Assembly (NCBI GenBank): GCA_003415625.1
Contig: PYIU01000003.1
Coordinates: 1,178,001-1,242,000 of the forward strand
Direction: 5' to 3'
Source: Aquanectria penicillioides
Taxonomy: Eukaryota > Ascomycota > Sordariomycetes > Hypocreales > Nectriaceae
DNA length: 64,000 nucleotides
Made by a program: the position numbers and the translations under genes. This document shows, piece by piece, positions 23,192 to 35,856 of this stretch (position 1 is the first letter of the stretch; every line of letters starts with the position of its first letter). The notes below the pieces were generated by a model. It was not told the origin of the DNA, did no database searches, and saw only the letters and a list, made by a program, of their open reading frames with translations.

Positions 23192-25839
23192 GCAATAGGA
23201 AAACTGGATTTTGAGCAAGGACATGTAAACAGTTGGCGCTTAGAATGGAATGCTCCAAATGTATTCGTCAATCATGAATAGAACATGGTGACGCCAAATT
23301 GTGATACCTCGATACCTTGATACCTCGTCATAGTGTTGTGTAGCAGCGGGTGTGTGAAAGCGATTTGCGCCATCCACTGAATCTGAAGATATTCATCGGT
23401 CCTTCTATGTAACCCTCATCCGCGACAGGCAACGCCAGCTGCAATGCTCTGTCATGATGACAATGGCAAAAATGGATGATTAGGGAAATCACATGTAAAT
23501 TTGCGTGTCCAGCTTCATCAATCGTTCCACGTCGCGTATCACATCACCCAACGCGAGCAACGCCCATTCGACAGGTCCAGGTCTGTTGTGCATTCGGTCT
23601 GCAAGTGTGTTGCATTGCCGCAAGCCCTCACTGCTTTGCTCGCCGACGACGGGGCTACTGAAATTCGGCGCCGGAGGGCAGCATTTGTTGTGCCGACATG
23701 CCCCAATGTGCTTTTGTTGTTGTAAATCTGCCCACCTCCAGCGCCCAGGTTTTACCAAATATTCAAGGTTCTGGCCCCCTCCCTCTCCTTCGCTACCCCT
23801 GGGGGGTTTGATCTTTGGTGGCCTGTCCAGCTTCGATCATCAGATCTAAGGCGGGGGGAGGTGCTTCGGCTGGCTCGGTTTCTGCTTCAATTTGCTGACC
23901 AACCATGGCGGATCTCGTTAGACACGCACTCACAGTCACTCTCACGCGCTTACCTGGGAAGTACCAGAGTAAACTACGGTACTTGTGCATCTCGCATCCT
24001 TGCCCACAAGCCAGGACGGGACGGGACAAGGCTCCCCGGGCTGGCCGGAGTTTAGGGCTAGTCCCCTTCCCCGTCTTCACTATGTTCCTGTCTGCCGCGC
24101 ATGTGCAGGGAACTAGCCCGTCCTAGCCGGCCATTGGATCTCGGACTGCAAAGTGCACCGATGTGATTGCTCGTTTTGCTCTGGATGTAGTCGAAGCGGG
24201 AAAAAAATATGGCTGGGCATGGGCGGGCAAGGGCCGTGGCCCGTGATCTGTATCCCGAACCAAGAGTGTGAGTGTGGGGTAAAAGACAAAAAAGCCCAGA
24301 TTCTGCCAGCGAGTGACTCGTTCTGCACCTAGACGGCACTACCCATCCATTGAGACCTAGACCGAGACCTAGGCTTGAACTCTGACCTATTGCGGAGGCT
24401 TCAATTCTTTTTTTTTCTTTCTTTTTTTTCCTCTTTTTTCTTTTAGACTCGAGAGGGGGTGGTCATTCCCCAGTGAACCAGTGGCAGTGGTGGCCGTGGC
24501 TTTTTTGCTTTCTCGACGCTCAGTGGGCCTTCGTTAGCTGGGAGGTGGAGGCGGGGTATCTCGGTACAGCAGGCGCATGGATGATGGCGCGCTGGAACCG
24601 CCGGGGCCCCACTACCGCTGGAGGGCTTTATGGGGCTCGATGGGGGCCGTCTACGGTTTTGGGGGGTTGATTTGCACGCGCATGTGATCGAGAACTCAGA
24701 AGCTAGAAGCCTCTTCCCCATTTTACATGCACGTCCGGACCCCGTTTTCCAGGGCCTGAAATTCTGTCAACGCAACCCGCCGAAAGCATGACTCTCGGTC
24801 GTTACCTGCTGGCCGAGCCCGAGCCTGTTTTGCCGTGCTGCGCGGAGTACAGCGGGCCCTGTAGTACCTAGGCCTGTACCATGAGCACCCCCGGCGCAAG
24901 TACGTACCACGGTATACATAGAGGGCCTGCAGTGGATGGAAGCGTTAGTGGTCTCGCCTTAGCCGCCCCGCGTCCCAGTCGCCAGTCCCCAGTAGCCTCA
25001 TTCTCGTGAGGGAAGGCACGTACTACGTAGTACGAGGGCTCACTCCCTCCTCGCCATTCCTACTTGCAGCACGTGGGCGTACCATCAAATCGATACATGA
25101 GGTAGCTAAGGTCATAGCTTGCTCCTCCTACTCCGCTTCCTTTTCTCCTGTCTCTTCTTCTTGCTCTCGTTCTGCTCTCCCAGCTCCAATTCATCTCCTC
25201 TGCCGTTCGTATTCAAACACGTACCAAACTGACTCCTCTCCTGTGCTGGCCTACTCAACACCCCTACATACAGTACACGACAACCCCGGTCTCCAGCTCC
25301 TCCACACTCAACAAACGTCCATCCCTTATTTCATCGATTTCGATCCGTCGTCAACGAAATATCCTCGTTCATTTGAGACACAGGGACGTCGAAATCATTC
25401 CCACTGTCAGATTGATTACCTTCTGGATTAAAGTGACATTCCTTTTCCCCATTACGGTCGGAGACATTACATTGGCATTAGCTCGGACCCCCCTGGGTGT
25501 CTGACCCGAAGCCACACAAAACACAGATTTCCAGACCAGCCGGCCTGATAGCCTGTTAAATTGACCCCACGACCGCCATTTTTCGTGCCTCATCGCTCGT
25601 CACTGAATTTTCTGCTCAACTTGACGATCAACCAACGGTTGTGTCAACTGTTTCGAGTGAGTAACACACCATCTGTGGGCTGATGTAGCAGCTCCCCTCC
25701 CCTCCTCTCAGATCTCAGCCTGATTGCCTGTCCTGGACATGTCGCTGACCACACATATAGGCACTTTGGACGACCTCCCACCTTCTCACTAACGTCCCAT
25801 ACGCGGCGAGAAAAGACCTTCACTTCTAAGCAGAACAAC
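23192..25839. other. Intergenic, 3' flank of MAK11 and promoter of the INSIG-like gene
   Basis: 2.6 kb with no convincing gene. A CT-rich leader begins near 25120. A T-rich block is near 24405-24445. A perfect 16 bp palindrome CGTACTACGTAGTACG lies at 25019-25034. Confidence 0.5.
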
Positions 25840-27083
25840 ATGGCAGACGATGGACCCCCCATTATACGACCAATCCCGCGACGGCCTTTTGGTCCCAATC
25901 TCATAGGCGCGACTCCTCCAGACCTGGACTCGAGCCCTGCGACGCCAGCACTCCCAGACTTTAACAACCCGCGATTCCTCCAAGCTACCCCCGAGCCGCT
26001 GACTCTCACTCGACCTCAATCCTTTTTGAACCTTACTTCTTCTACCCTCTATGGCATCTACTCCCCGACCGCATCGTCGGAGCGCGACAACTTCTTTGCC
26101 GATCAGGACGAGCTCGACACGCCTTGGGGCACAGGCGCGCAGACCCCCATCAGGCTACCAAGTGTTGACGATGCCACCTACGAGCTCATGCGAGACCGTT
26201 CTCATGCCATTCGTCGCCGCTCTTCAATTCGAAATATCGACCCTCCAACTTTGTCATCTCCTGCGCCTTCACCTTTGATGCTTGTCCTCCGAGGGCTCCT
26301 TCTTTTCTCTCTAGGTGTTGGCTATGGTGTCCTCGTTACTGCCACCCGTTTCCACAGCCAGTCAGGCAAGCTCTCGTCGCTTGCCGATGGCATCAGCCGT
26401 CCAACCTACAACTGGGTTCATCTAACAGTTTGGGGAGTTGCTGGCGTGATTCTTGGTGCGCTGTTGCCGTGGTTCGATCGAGTGTGGGAGGAATCAGTTG
26501 GTGAAAGTGCAGATGACGTTGTAGTGGTGGAAACGGACGGGGCCCCCACCAAGGACCCTGATCCCAGCACTGACTGGGCGCTCGTGATCCGCGGGGTCGG
26601 CGCCTTTGTTGGCATTGTTTTTGCTATTGTAAGTCTTTGACCGACAATGTTGAATGGCGCCATGTTCAAAGAAACAACTAACAAGTACCCCAGCGAAAAG
26701 TGGCTTGGGCGTCCACGCTCCAGGTCTCACTGTCCCTTGCCCTGGTGAACCCGCTCCTTTGGTGGCTCATCGACCGCTCCAAGCCCGGCCTCGTTCTCTC
26801 CGCTGCAGTCGGACTTACGGGCTCCGTGTTCCTCCTGGGGGTGAACCCGGAGATGATGCCGACGCCGCCCGGGGCCGCGTTTGGAAACACTTCTTCGACG
26901 CACGCCTCAGCTTACGATGACTTGCTCACGCTCGGCGGACTTGCCCGGCAGCAGACGGTCGAGACAGGTGTTTGGATGTTGAGTGTACTGTTCTGTAGCT
27001 GTGTCTGCTTCGGAAACATTGGTCGACGCCTAGCCATGGGTCGGTCTGGAGCAGTGAAAGGACGATGGGCTGGCGTAAGGTGA
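25840..27083 (+). CDS. INSIG-domain ER membrane protein
   Basis: The protein is 392 residues from exons 25840-26628 and 26694-27083. The intron 26629-26693 has a GTAAGT donor, a CTAAC branch site and a CAG acceptor, and it joins in phase 0. The N-terminal 150 residues are polar and disordered. Six hydrophobic segments follow (for example LMLVLRGLLLFSLGVGYG, WVHLTVWGVAGVILGALLP, LQVSLSLALVNPLLWWLI, VWMLSVLFCSCVCFGNIG), matching the six-helix INSIG fold. Insig proteins sit in the ER membrane and bind HMG-CoA reductase or Scap to tune sterol synthesis. In fungi they control HMG-CoA reductase or SREBP-type factors. The six-helix layout and the typical start MADDGPPIIRPIPRRPF support the call. The partner in this organism is not known. 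Confidence 0.85.
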
Positions 27084-27738
27084 TGGTGGAATTGCGATGA
27101 CTATGTTTTCGGACCTGAGCTTGTCACTTTGCTGAATGTTTTAATATGTAGGCAAGGCCAACATCTTGTATTTCTTTCTATTTTTCTTCTGGGGAAACTG
27201 GGTATCGGTCTGTATGGATTACTGGGGAAAGATCAAACCTTTTTTTTTTTTTTTTTTTTTTTTGGAATACTCAAGTCACAGAGGTTGGTCGGTTTGATCT
27301 GGGATTGGGTCTATGGACTGGCTGGCTGGTGGGCATGTGCGGATACTTGACGGCGGGGACTAAAGAGGAGATGGCTGATGGGCTGGCCACTCGGCGGGTG
27401 AACGGCGCATGGATCTCACAGGTTTGGCAGGATTTGTGATAACGATGACTTCACAGCAGACATTCTACACTGCATGGCAGCTTTCGAGATTTGGAGCAGG
27501 CCTCGAAACGAGGACCGAAACTCTCTCGAAGGCTCAAATACGATAACGCTTGGACAAACCTGATATCTATCCCATATGCCGATCCCTTTGTACTTGCCCT
27601 TGTCCTTGCCCTTGATTTCTCCGATTCCTTGGTTCGGAACTTGATTGCTTTTTGCCCATTCATTGACTTCTAGCAGTAGTGAAGCTTCCAACCTCCTTTG
27701 CAATGCTCTTCAACTGCCTCGATGCTGCAGCTCATTCC
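27084..27738. other. Intergenic between convergent genes
   Basis: This spacer holds the 3' ends of the INSIG-like gene and the small unknown gene. A T-run of about 24 bases is at 27240-27263. No gene is seen. Confidence 0.5.
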
Positions 27739-28301
27739 TTACGAAGAGGAGGAAACGGTCTTATCGATGGTTTCGGAGAGGGCACGTGACCGATCGCGAA
27801 CATTGTCACCAAAGTCGATTTGGGAGAGACCGAGCATGACGAGCATTCGAGGGTTCTGGATCATCTCGGTGACGGTGGCGGAACGAGTGCAGACGTCCTG
27901 AAACGAGAGGGCGGCGGCATGGGCTCCGGTGGCTGGGCACGTGAGCATGATGAAGCGATTGAAGGGGCGAGAATGAGAATGATGGGGACGAGCAAAGGGC
28001 GGGAGCAATGGGACTTTTGTGGGGGAAATAAAAACTCACCACCTTCGTTACGGGGGATCTGTTCGGGATGCTTAGTGGGTCGGCCGTTCTCGATGTTGTC
28101 GAGCTCGGTCATGATGTAGTGGGAGCGCTTCACAAAGTCCCAGACGTGGAACAGGCTGCGGTGCGGGGAGGTGGGATTCCAGGCCGGGTGCGCCTCAACG
28201 GCGTTGACGAGCTCGGCGAGACGGGCGGTGACTTCATCTCGGACCTCGAGGGTGGGGACGGTGGCCGGGCCCTTGGAGGCATTGAGGAAAGAGGTAAGCA
28301 T
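27739..28301 (-). CDS. Uncharacterised small protein (151 aa)
   Basis: Exons 28040-28301 and 27739-27932 flank the intron 27933-28039 (GTGAGT..CCCAG). The join is in phase and gives 151 residues. The product is soluble-looking, with no signal peptide or membrane helix. It has regular amphipathic helices (PTLEVRDEVTARLAELVNAV; MLVMLGLSQIDFGDNVRDRS). The neat intron and the codon usage suggest a real gene. I do not recognise a family. It converges on the INSIG-like gene. Confidence 0.65.
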
Positions 28302-28496
28302 CGTGATGATTGTATATTCCTTCTTTTTCCAAAGGGGGTGGGGGAGTTGAGGACAATGGGGGGGGGGGGAGGATGAGGTGGTAGCAGGAGCTTGGGCTTT
28401 GGGGATGTGGGAATCTCAAGCGGTGTGTGCGAGAGATGGGTGTAGATGATGCAAGATTGAAGCAAGATTGGACAATAGGACAAAGAAAACAAGAAG

Positions 28497-28504
28497 GAAG
28501 GAAG

Positions 28505-28557
<53 letters not shown>

Positions 28558-28605
28558 GGAGGAAGGGAAAAGGAAGAGGAAGAGGAAGAGGAGGAAAGCA
28601 GAAGG
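28497..28605. repeat. GAAA/GA/GGAA purine microsatellite
   Basis: Consecutive GAAA, then GA, then GGAAGA-type repeats on the plus strand. They lie about 200 bp upstream of the small unknown gene, so they may be in its promoter or leader. Confidence 0.85.
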
Positions 28606-29292
28606 GAAGCAGGATGGCTTGGCTGAGGTGAGGCGAAGAGGCGTGAGGCGTCCCTGTCCGAAAAGCTTCCCCCTTCCCCGCTACGTCGGACGTGGATACA
28701 GGGACAGGACCCTGACTCTTTTGACGCTGGGATATGGGATTCGATAGCCGGATTACTCGCCGTACATTATTATTATGGCGAATCCCTCTCCTCTCTCTTC
28801 AAGGGTGTGTGTGTGTGTGTATGTGTGTTTGCGGAGAAGCTCAGGTCTAACCTCACTGTCCTTGGTGCTACTACTACTACTACGCCAGACTCCATTGTCC
28901 GCTGCCTTTCCCTTTCTGCTTCTTCCTCCTCTTATACTTTCCCCTTACCATTGCTTCGGGGGCTGTGAATGTGAATGTGAATGTTAATGTTAATGCGGAT
29001 GGTTCCCTTTTCCGCTTCCGATGGCTTCCTTGCGCGAGGGCGCTGAACTATTCGTTACAGGTAGGGGGTTCCAGTGCGTCTGCTTCAGGTAAAGGCTGGC
29101 TACCTAGGCCGGTATGGGTAGTGTAGCACGGGAGCTCGTAGTACGGGGCCTTAGTAGGTAGCTACAGTAGGTAGGTAGGGGTTTTAGGCGAGCGAGTAGG
29201 GGGGCGGCATGGTCAGAGTCCGAGGGTCAGACATGTTTTGTTTGGCTGTCAGTTCTAACGGATGGGGACGACCTGGTGCCAATTGAAGACGT

Positions 29293-29318
29293 GCTCATTG
29301 TCTTGTCTTGTCTTGTCT
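29293..29318. repeat. CTTGT pentamer repeat
   Basis: Four tandem copies of TCTTG/CTTGT. A GGTGC pentamer repeat follows at about 29547-29572. Confidence 0.7.
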
Positions 29319-30557
29319 TAGGTCTCACAGCACGATTCATTCAGATGCTGCTGGGCGCTGAGTGTCGTGCAGAACTACATTTTCAGCTGTAAATGCTCCT
29401 CCATGCTCGTTCGATAGGAGCTGCAGGGGCGAACCATACCTAGGCACAGTACGGAGTACCGGCACTTGGCCTGGCTGTAGCGCCTGTACGGAGCACTGTA
29501 AGTATTTGGCAGGGGGGATAAGGACAGGCACGTGGTACAGTACGGTTCGGTGCGGTGCGGTGCGGTACAGTACTGCCCGCGCCACGCAGGTAAGCGGGGA
29601 ACAACGGTTTTGGTAGTGGAAGCCGCCGCTCTATGGCTGGGGAACTTGGTTGTGGTTTGCTACCTACCTAAATGCCTACCTAGGTAGGTGCGCATTCTTC
29701 CATCATGTATGTGCCTGAATTAGGGCAAGCAGACGGAGTAGAGAAAGGGGTGGGAAAGGAGAAGAAGAGCAAAAAAAAAGGGTTTTACCCGATTGTTTGA
29801 AGCAGGGACCCTGAAGGGACCCTGAGAGAGTGGATAATTCTCCCACGTAATGGTTTCTTTCCTATTGCTCCTCTCTTGGGTTGTCAATGGAGACGATTGA
29901 GTGGGCAGAAGGACACAATGCAGTGAAGGTGGTTCTCCGGTCCCATGTTCGGGGACGAGGGCCAGCTAGTCAGTTCACAGCAACGGGACCTACACTGGCG
30001 GACAGCGCTATTTTTTCAATATGGAAGAAAAAAAAAACGATGCACGCTCAGACCACTGAGGAGTCAGCCTTTGCAGGAATGGGTAAGGATCCATGCGAGC
30101 GAGAGGGGGTCCTCGACAGAGGAGGCGGACGGGGACTAGAAACAGAGACAGACAGGCGGGATTCAACTGGTTGGCATGTGATGGAGGGGATGGATGATCG
30201 ACTAGAGCTGCGGCTGATATGCAGAGAAAGATGAATGGCGAGCAGGGAGGAGGAATGGGAGAAGAGCACAGGAGCAAGAGGGAGTCAGAGAGCGGCCAAC
30301 CAACAATGCATGGATGGAAGAGTTGGACCAAAGTAAAGCGCCGGGAGGAAAAGCTTGTGTGGGGACGTATCATTTCAACAGCCTACGCTAGGCCACGGAC
30401 GGACGTTGATCTGGATCTGGACCTACGTAGTCCTAGACCTGGACCCGGACATAGACCTGGAGCTTGAGCTCGGACGACAACGACAACACAGACCATGACG
30501 GAAAGAAAAAGAAAAGAGAGAGAAAAAGAACGAGTCTAGGTCCGGAAGAGCTACTGC

Positions 30558-30615
30558 TACTATTAGTACTACTACTACTACTACTACTACGACGACGACG
30601 ACGACGACGATGATA
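30558..30615. repeat. TAC then GAC trinucleotide microsatellite
   Basis: Tandem TAC units switch directly into tandem GAC units. No supported reading frame covers it. Confidence 0.85.
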
Positions 30616-31334
30616 TGAGACCTCGTAATCCGTATGCATGCCTGCATCAAGTGACAGGTAAGACCAAGCCAGAAGGAGACCCAGCTACCTAGTAGAGAGA
30701 GATCCATACCGAAAGGCCCTGGGTGGATTCCAGGGGCAGATTGCAGGTACCAAACTATTTTGGAGTTTGTTGTTGTTTTATGAGCCAAGCCCACCCGGAC
30801 AAATTGCAAGGTGAAAGTGAAAATAGCAACAAGGACGACACAAAGGGCTGGGTTCCATGCTCTCTCCTAGATACGACGGGCTGGCATGTGCTCGTAGACC
30901 GCCAGGGCCTGCTGGCGAAGGATGATCAACATTAAACCTCGATTTGCTGATTAATGACGACCATGATGATGTGTATCGATATCCTCCGCCTCCGTCTCCG
31001 TCTCTCTGTCTCCAGACCATAGTCGTACCCGCTTTATTATCAAGCTGGTACCGACTACCGAGAACAAGCCGCAATGGTTACCCAGCATGGCGAAGAGATG
31101 AGTGAATGACGGCTCGATTCCCTTGCTTCGTCCGTGTTGTCGTCTGTGCGCGCTGCTTTGGATCAATCGAATCATCATCACTCACTTGGTTGGAAGGCAA
31201 AAGTAAGAAAATAGAGGATCAAATTTTTCGTTGGCGGGAGGATCATTTGATGTCATGATCGTGCATGTGTAATCCTAGTCGCGATCCGTGGATGTCCTGG
31301 ATGTCGTATTGTATTTGCGCATTTGTGTAACAAT

Positions 31335-31360
31335 AGCAGCAGCAGCAGCAGCAGCAGCAG
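31335..31360. repeat. CAG trinucleotide microsatellite
   Basis: About eight AGC/CAG units in a non-coding context. Confidence 0.85.
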
Positions 31361-34089
31361 AATGTAGCGGCGGCGGTGGTGTGTGCTTGCAGCCAGCATC
31401 TAAGTTGCGAATCTCGATCCCGGACCGCCACACCTTAAGTCATTGGACGCTGCAGCAGCGACAAGGGGGGAGGGGCCCAAGATGGGATGAATGGATGACG
31501 ATGGCGATGGATGTATTTTGACAGTGACATCTTCTTCTGCTCACGCACTCAACTCAATGGAAATAGCCTCTTGGCAGTCCTGCATATGGTTTTTTTTTTT
31601 TTCCTCCCTCCATCTAATCCACACCCGCACGAGACCCTGTCTTGAGTAGTTAGTTGTCATGATGGTTGGTCCCCAGCATGACGGGACTGGAAAGTGCGGA
31701 GTGCGAGCGCGGGCCCTCTCTCACACCCTCACCATCACAATCACCATTTGAAAACTTCCATCCCCACGGCCATCTTTTTATCCTTTACGTCTCTAGCCCT
31801 CGGCTGCATCCCATCCCGAATGCCAAGTGGGTCCCATCGTCGATGTCATCATCATCATTAGCCTTGTAGGACGCCCTGACCCTCCTTGTGTTCCCGTCTC
31901 TTGGGGCTGTCGAGAGCTGGGACTGGGGGTGGTTTATTTGTGGGGAGCGCATCCCCCAATGACGACAACGACTTTCTCCTCAAGTCGAAAGCCAGGGCCT
32001 AGAAACGGGTGAGGCCAGGCCACATTCTGCATCTGCGGAAGCACGCCTAGACCTGAAAGAGAACAATGGACGACGACGGCGCTCTAATTCTACAGTAGCC
32101 GCACCATACTAGTATCTAAAGCATCCGAATCGCCCTAGCAAATGCCTGTCACGTAGCGGAGCGTGGTGCGCATCTGTGTTTCCAGCAGCGTACCCATGTA
32201 CGGATACGGACTCGCCCACACACATACTTCATATCCATATCATCCGCCCCCGCTGCCCGTCGTGCGTGCCTAATTAGCGAAGGCCATCGCCAACGCTCGA
32301 AGATTTTGGTGGCGTAGCGTCGATTGGTGCGATGGCACACATGACCGCCTCGATCGGTCGAATCACCGGTTGCCATAGCCCCTTTCCCATCTTCCTTTGA
32401 AACCCCATTTTTGGACCCTCTACTGAGAGCGCGGATGACATGACTAGGTATGGATGTCTGTCGCGCATCACAAGGCGGGCTCTGCAAGCATAGCACTGCA
32501 GGGCCTCTGTAGACCCGGTGTAGCTGCTACTGTCGAGGTTCGAGAGCTTCGAGCTTGCTGCTTCGCATGGAACCTGCAGCCGTGTCTTTGTCTCAACAGA
32601 GAGGCTGGCCGACGACGGACTGACTTGCTGGTGTAAGCTGCTTATTAGGCAAGGTCGTGGGATTATTCGTGGTTTGTTTGGCCATGGTCTCTGCACCATC
32701 TTTGATCACGCTTCTTCATCCTATTTTCTCCATTCATCTACATCTATGCATGCCATGTAACTGCAACGCTGCAATGGGCCGCTTTTGCCGCAATCCGACG
32801 TCATGACAGCAAGCGTCATCTCGGGAATGCCCTCATCCTTTGCAGATGGACCATCCCTTTTGTTTTCCTGATGCGTCTCTTCACCGCGTTATGATGTGAT
32901 GGGCATGTTCTTTTTTTCCGGTCAGGGAATCCAACATCTCGCAACTCACCCGCCATACTTGCCCATGCGATGCCGTGTGATGCCATTTTGTCTTAGACGG
33001 CCTTATTGGCAGCTCCACCACGCAGGGTCCAGGAGAGAAGCAGAAAAAAAACCACCCAGAAGCCAACCGCAAGGCGCCAGGTCCCAAGTCTCAGCCAAGG
33101 CTCTGGCATGCTGCAAGCCTCCCTCTCCACGGTCCCAAGTATCTGGTACCTGTCGACGACTTTGCCGCTCCATCAACCTCCATCGTCACCACTTCTCATC
33201 GTGTCCTGGCAGCATGGCCCACCCCCTGGTTTGAAAGCTGTGGATGTGACGACGCCTTTCCATTTTGTATCCAAACGCCAGGGGGGGGACAAAGTCAAGG
33301 TTCGCGTCGGCGACGTGGGCGCCTGGCCGCCCAACGGGAACGGACAGATCCACGGTCCGCTGGTGTGCATATATAGCGTTTTCCCCCAACCCACTCGCTC
33401 CTTCCTCGCCTTCGGGACGGCTTCCTGCCGTTGCTGTATAACGACGATCTTTCGGCACCCTGCATAGACTGGCACTCTTGTTGAAGCTGTTGCTTGGGAA
33501 ATCACCTGATTAAGCATCGAGACACCTCCTTCTCTATTTCTCCGGCCGTGCCCAATTCAGACACCGGCAACATTGGACTTTTTCAAAATCCCATCCCACA
33601 TCCCACATCCCGCCATCCCACACACCTCCATATTCAGCCTCCGACTCCCCGCTGCCCGCTGCCCGCTTCCGCGCTCCCACTGTCGTCAAATCCCTCTATC
33701 CGCTGTCTCGCTCTATGATATGACCCGCCTATTCCCGACACTGTGGTAAGTCGAGACGAAACAGGACGCATAATACGAACGCAGAGAGAAGAAGAAGAAA
33801 AAAAAAAAAAACCGAAGAGATTCCTCAACTATTGTATCCGAGCTTCAATGTTCATCTTGACCAGGGCTAGTCCTCTTGCTCTGGGCTCTGCTGCATCCTT
33901 CTTGATGTGCTCCTCGACCCATCCCCACCGCCCACTGCAACGTCACCACCGCGATATCGTCTAAACTCAGCCCTCCCCCTCCCCAATTCAAGATTCGTCT
34001 CTCTTATCTTGATAGCATCCCCCGTTTTCTCTGCACCCATTCCCCGCCCAATCTTCGCCGCTTCAGAGAGATCTCTCTACCGTCCTTTG

Positions 34090-35856
34090 ATGTCGCCTGA
34101 AGTCAGCTTGCCTCCGACAGCCGCGGCCCCCGGTCATCGCGAGTCACCTGGTCCAGACGCCGACGCCGACGCCGACGCCGAAGTTGGGGTTGAGGTTGAG
34201 TGCAAGCCCGACCCGGTCTCGGACCTCGACCTCGGTGTCGATCCAGACCAGTCCGGTCCGGATCCCGCCGTGTCTCCGGTCGTGCCTCCATCGTCGCCGA
34301 TACGCCCGCGCGACCTCGTACGTCTCTTCCAATGCCGGGTCTGCTCGCTCCCCCTGCGCGAGCCCGTCGGTCTACCATGTGGTAAAAGCATGTGTCGGCG
34401 CTGTCTGCCGGAAACCCACTTGCGTACTAACATTTCTTATCCTGGCATCCCCGACCGTCTCCGAGGGTTTCGGTGTCCGTTCCCAGAGTGCGGCAAGGAG
34501 CATGCCGTCGAGGACTGCAGTGTGGATGTTGTTTTGAACAAGGCCGCAGAGCAGCTCAAGGATGAAATTGACCGGAGTAGAGTTGAGGCTGCTGAATCTG
34601 GCCTCTCAACCCGGATACTAACTCAAGACCCTTGGGCTGTTGCTGGCATCACTTCACTGAGGGATGACGATGGGTCGACGGTGCTCGAGGGAGGCAAGCT
34701 TGTCGCAACTTACACCCTTGCTGAGGATGGCGATCTCAAATATGAGGCCGATATTGGTTACGACCATACCTCTATCCAGTCTGACAGCGACACGAATGAT
34801 GGATCCCTAATGGCCAAAGTTCAGGAGATGACACGTACAGAAGTCGACTGCCAGGTCTGCTATGCCCTCTTCTGTGATCCCCTGACAACAGGCTGTGGCC
34901 ACACCTTCTGCCGGTCCTGTCTTCATCGTATCCTCGACCACTCTCGCTATTGCCCAATATGCCGCCGCCAACTAGCCATCAACCCCTTGCTCAACCGTAC
35001 CGCCTGTCCTTCCAATGAGAGCCTGACCCGCATCATCGAGACCTTCTGGCCCGACGAGACCAAGGCCCGTGAAGAGGCCATAGCCGCCGAGAGCGCCAGC
35101 CAGCTCCAGGATTTCGACTTTCCCATATTTGTCTGCACACTGGCGTTTCCTCGAATGCCTACCTTTCTCCACGTCTTTGAGCCTCGTTACCGTCTCATGA
35201 TCCGCAGAGCAATGGAAGGTGACCGTACATTTGGCATGGTCTTGCCCAAGCACTCAAGGGGGGGCGATGACCCTGATTTCCATGAGCTTGGGACCTTGCT
35301 CCGCATAGTCAACGTCCAGTATTACTTTGACGGACGAAGCCTCATCGAAACTGTTGGGTTGTCCCGCTTCCGGGTTCTGAACCACGGCTACCTCGATGGA
35401 TATATGGTTGGGAAGACGGAGCGTGTAGACGACGTCAGTCTCCAGGAGGAGGAAGCCATGGAAGCCGCCGAAGCCGTCCCTCAACCCGCCCCGCCGCCTC
35501 TTCGCGAGGACATTCCTCAAGAGGCCGACGAATCTTCCGAAACCGCTCAGCCAGGGGAAGAGTCCACCCCGCTCACGCCAGCAGACATAGAGGGCATGTC
35601 AACCCAGAATCTCATGGAATTCGCGTCGTCATTCGTCCAACGCATGCGCTCTGAAGAAGTCCCGTGGATGACAGAGCGCATGTTATCCATATATGGCGAG
35701 TGTCCAGAGGATGCCGCCATCTTCCCTTGGTGGTTCGCCAGCATGCTGCCCGTCAAAGACTTTGAAAAGTATCGTCTGCTGGGTACGGCTAGTGTCCGAG
35801 AACGCCTCAAGATCTGCTGTATGTGGATTGTCGAATGGGAGGCAGCTCGATGGTAA
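34090..35856 (+). CDS. LON-domain and RING-finger protein (LONRF-like)
   Basis: This single-exon gene (588 residues from the ATG at 34090) encodes a likely E3 ubiquitin ligase. Its domains in order are a Pro/Asp-rich N-terminus with a DADADADA repeat and a first Cys-rich finger starting CRVCSLPLREPVGLPC (about residue 82). A C3HC4 RING follows (CQVCYALFCDPLTTGCGHTFC, about residue 255). The third domain is a LON substrate-binding domain from FPIFVCTLAFPRMP (about 343) through FEPRYRLMIRRAMEGDRTFG to near the end. This is the architecture of vertebrate LONRF1-3 and their fungal relatives. The frame is open upstream to 33907, but that extension looks like leader sequence. The stop codon TAA lies inside a consensus donor (GATG|GTAAGT), so an alternative C-terminus by splicing to a later exon is possible. 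Confidence 0.88.
   Translation: MSPEVSLPPTAAAPGHRESPGPDADADADAEVGVEVECKPDPVSDLDLGVDPDQSGPDPAVSPVVPPSSPIRPRDLVRLFQCRVCSLPLREPVGLPCGKSMCRRCLPETHLRTNISYPGIPDRLRGFRCPFPECGKEHAVEDCSVDVVLNKAAEQLKDEIDRSRVEAAESGLSTRILTQDPWAVAGITSLRDDDGSTVLEGGKLVATYTLAEDGDLKYEADIGYDHTSIQSDSDTNDGSLMAKVQEMTRTEVDCQVCYALFCDPLTTGCGHTFCRSCLHRILDHSRYCPICRRQLAINPLLNRTACPSNESLTRIIETFWPDETKAREEAIAAESASQLQDFDFPIFVCTLAFPRMPTFLHVFEPRYRLMIRRAMEGDRTFGMVLPKHSRGGDDPDFHELGTLLRIVNVQYYFDGRSLIETVGLSRFRVLNHGYLDGYMVGKTERVDDVSLQEEEAMEAAEAVPQPAPPPLREDIPQEADESSETAQPGEESTPLTPADIEGMSTQNLMEFASSFVQRMRSEEVPWMTERMLSIYGECPEDAAIFPWWFASMLPVKDFEKYRLLGTASVRERLKICCMWIVEWEAARW

Larger units (their letters stand above)
28302..34089. other. 5.8 kb gene desert rich in microsatellites
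   Basis: No convincing coding sequence is seen on either strand. The region is full of short tandem repeats (GAAA/GA, GT, CTTGT, GGTGC, TAC/GAC, CAG) and TAGGTAGGT-type palindromes, and its composition changes abruptly. It contains the promoter of the small unknown gene on the left and that of the LON/RING gene on the right. Whether a non-coding transcript lies here cannot be judged from sequence. Confidence 0.5.

Noticed and set aside
33907..34089. Upstream extension of the LON/RING gene
   Set aside because: The 61 extra residues are Pro/Ser-rich leader-like sequence. The ATG at 34090 starts the coherent protein, though the extension is not excluded.
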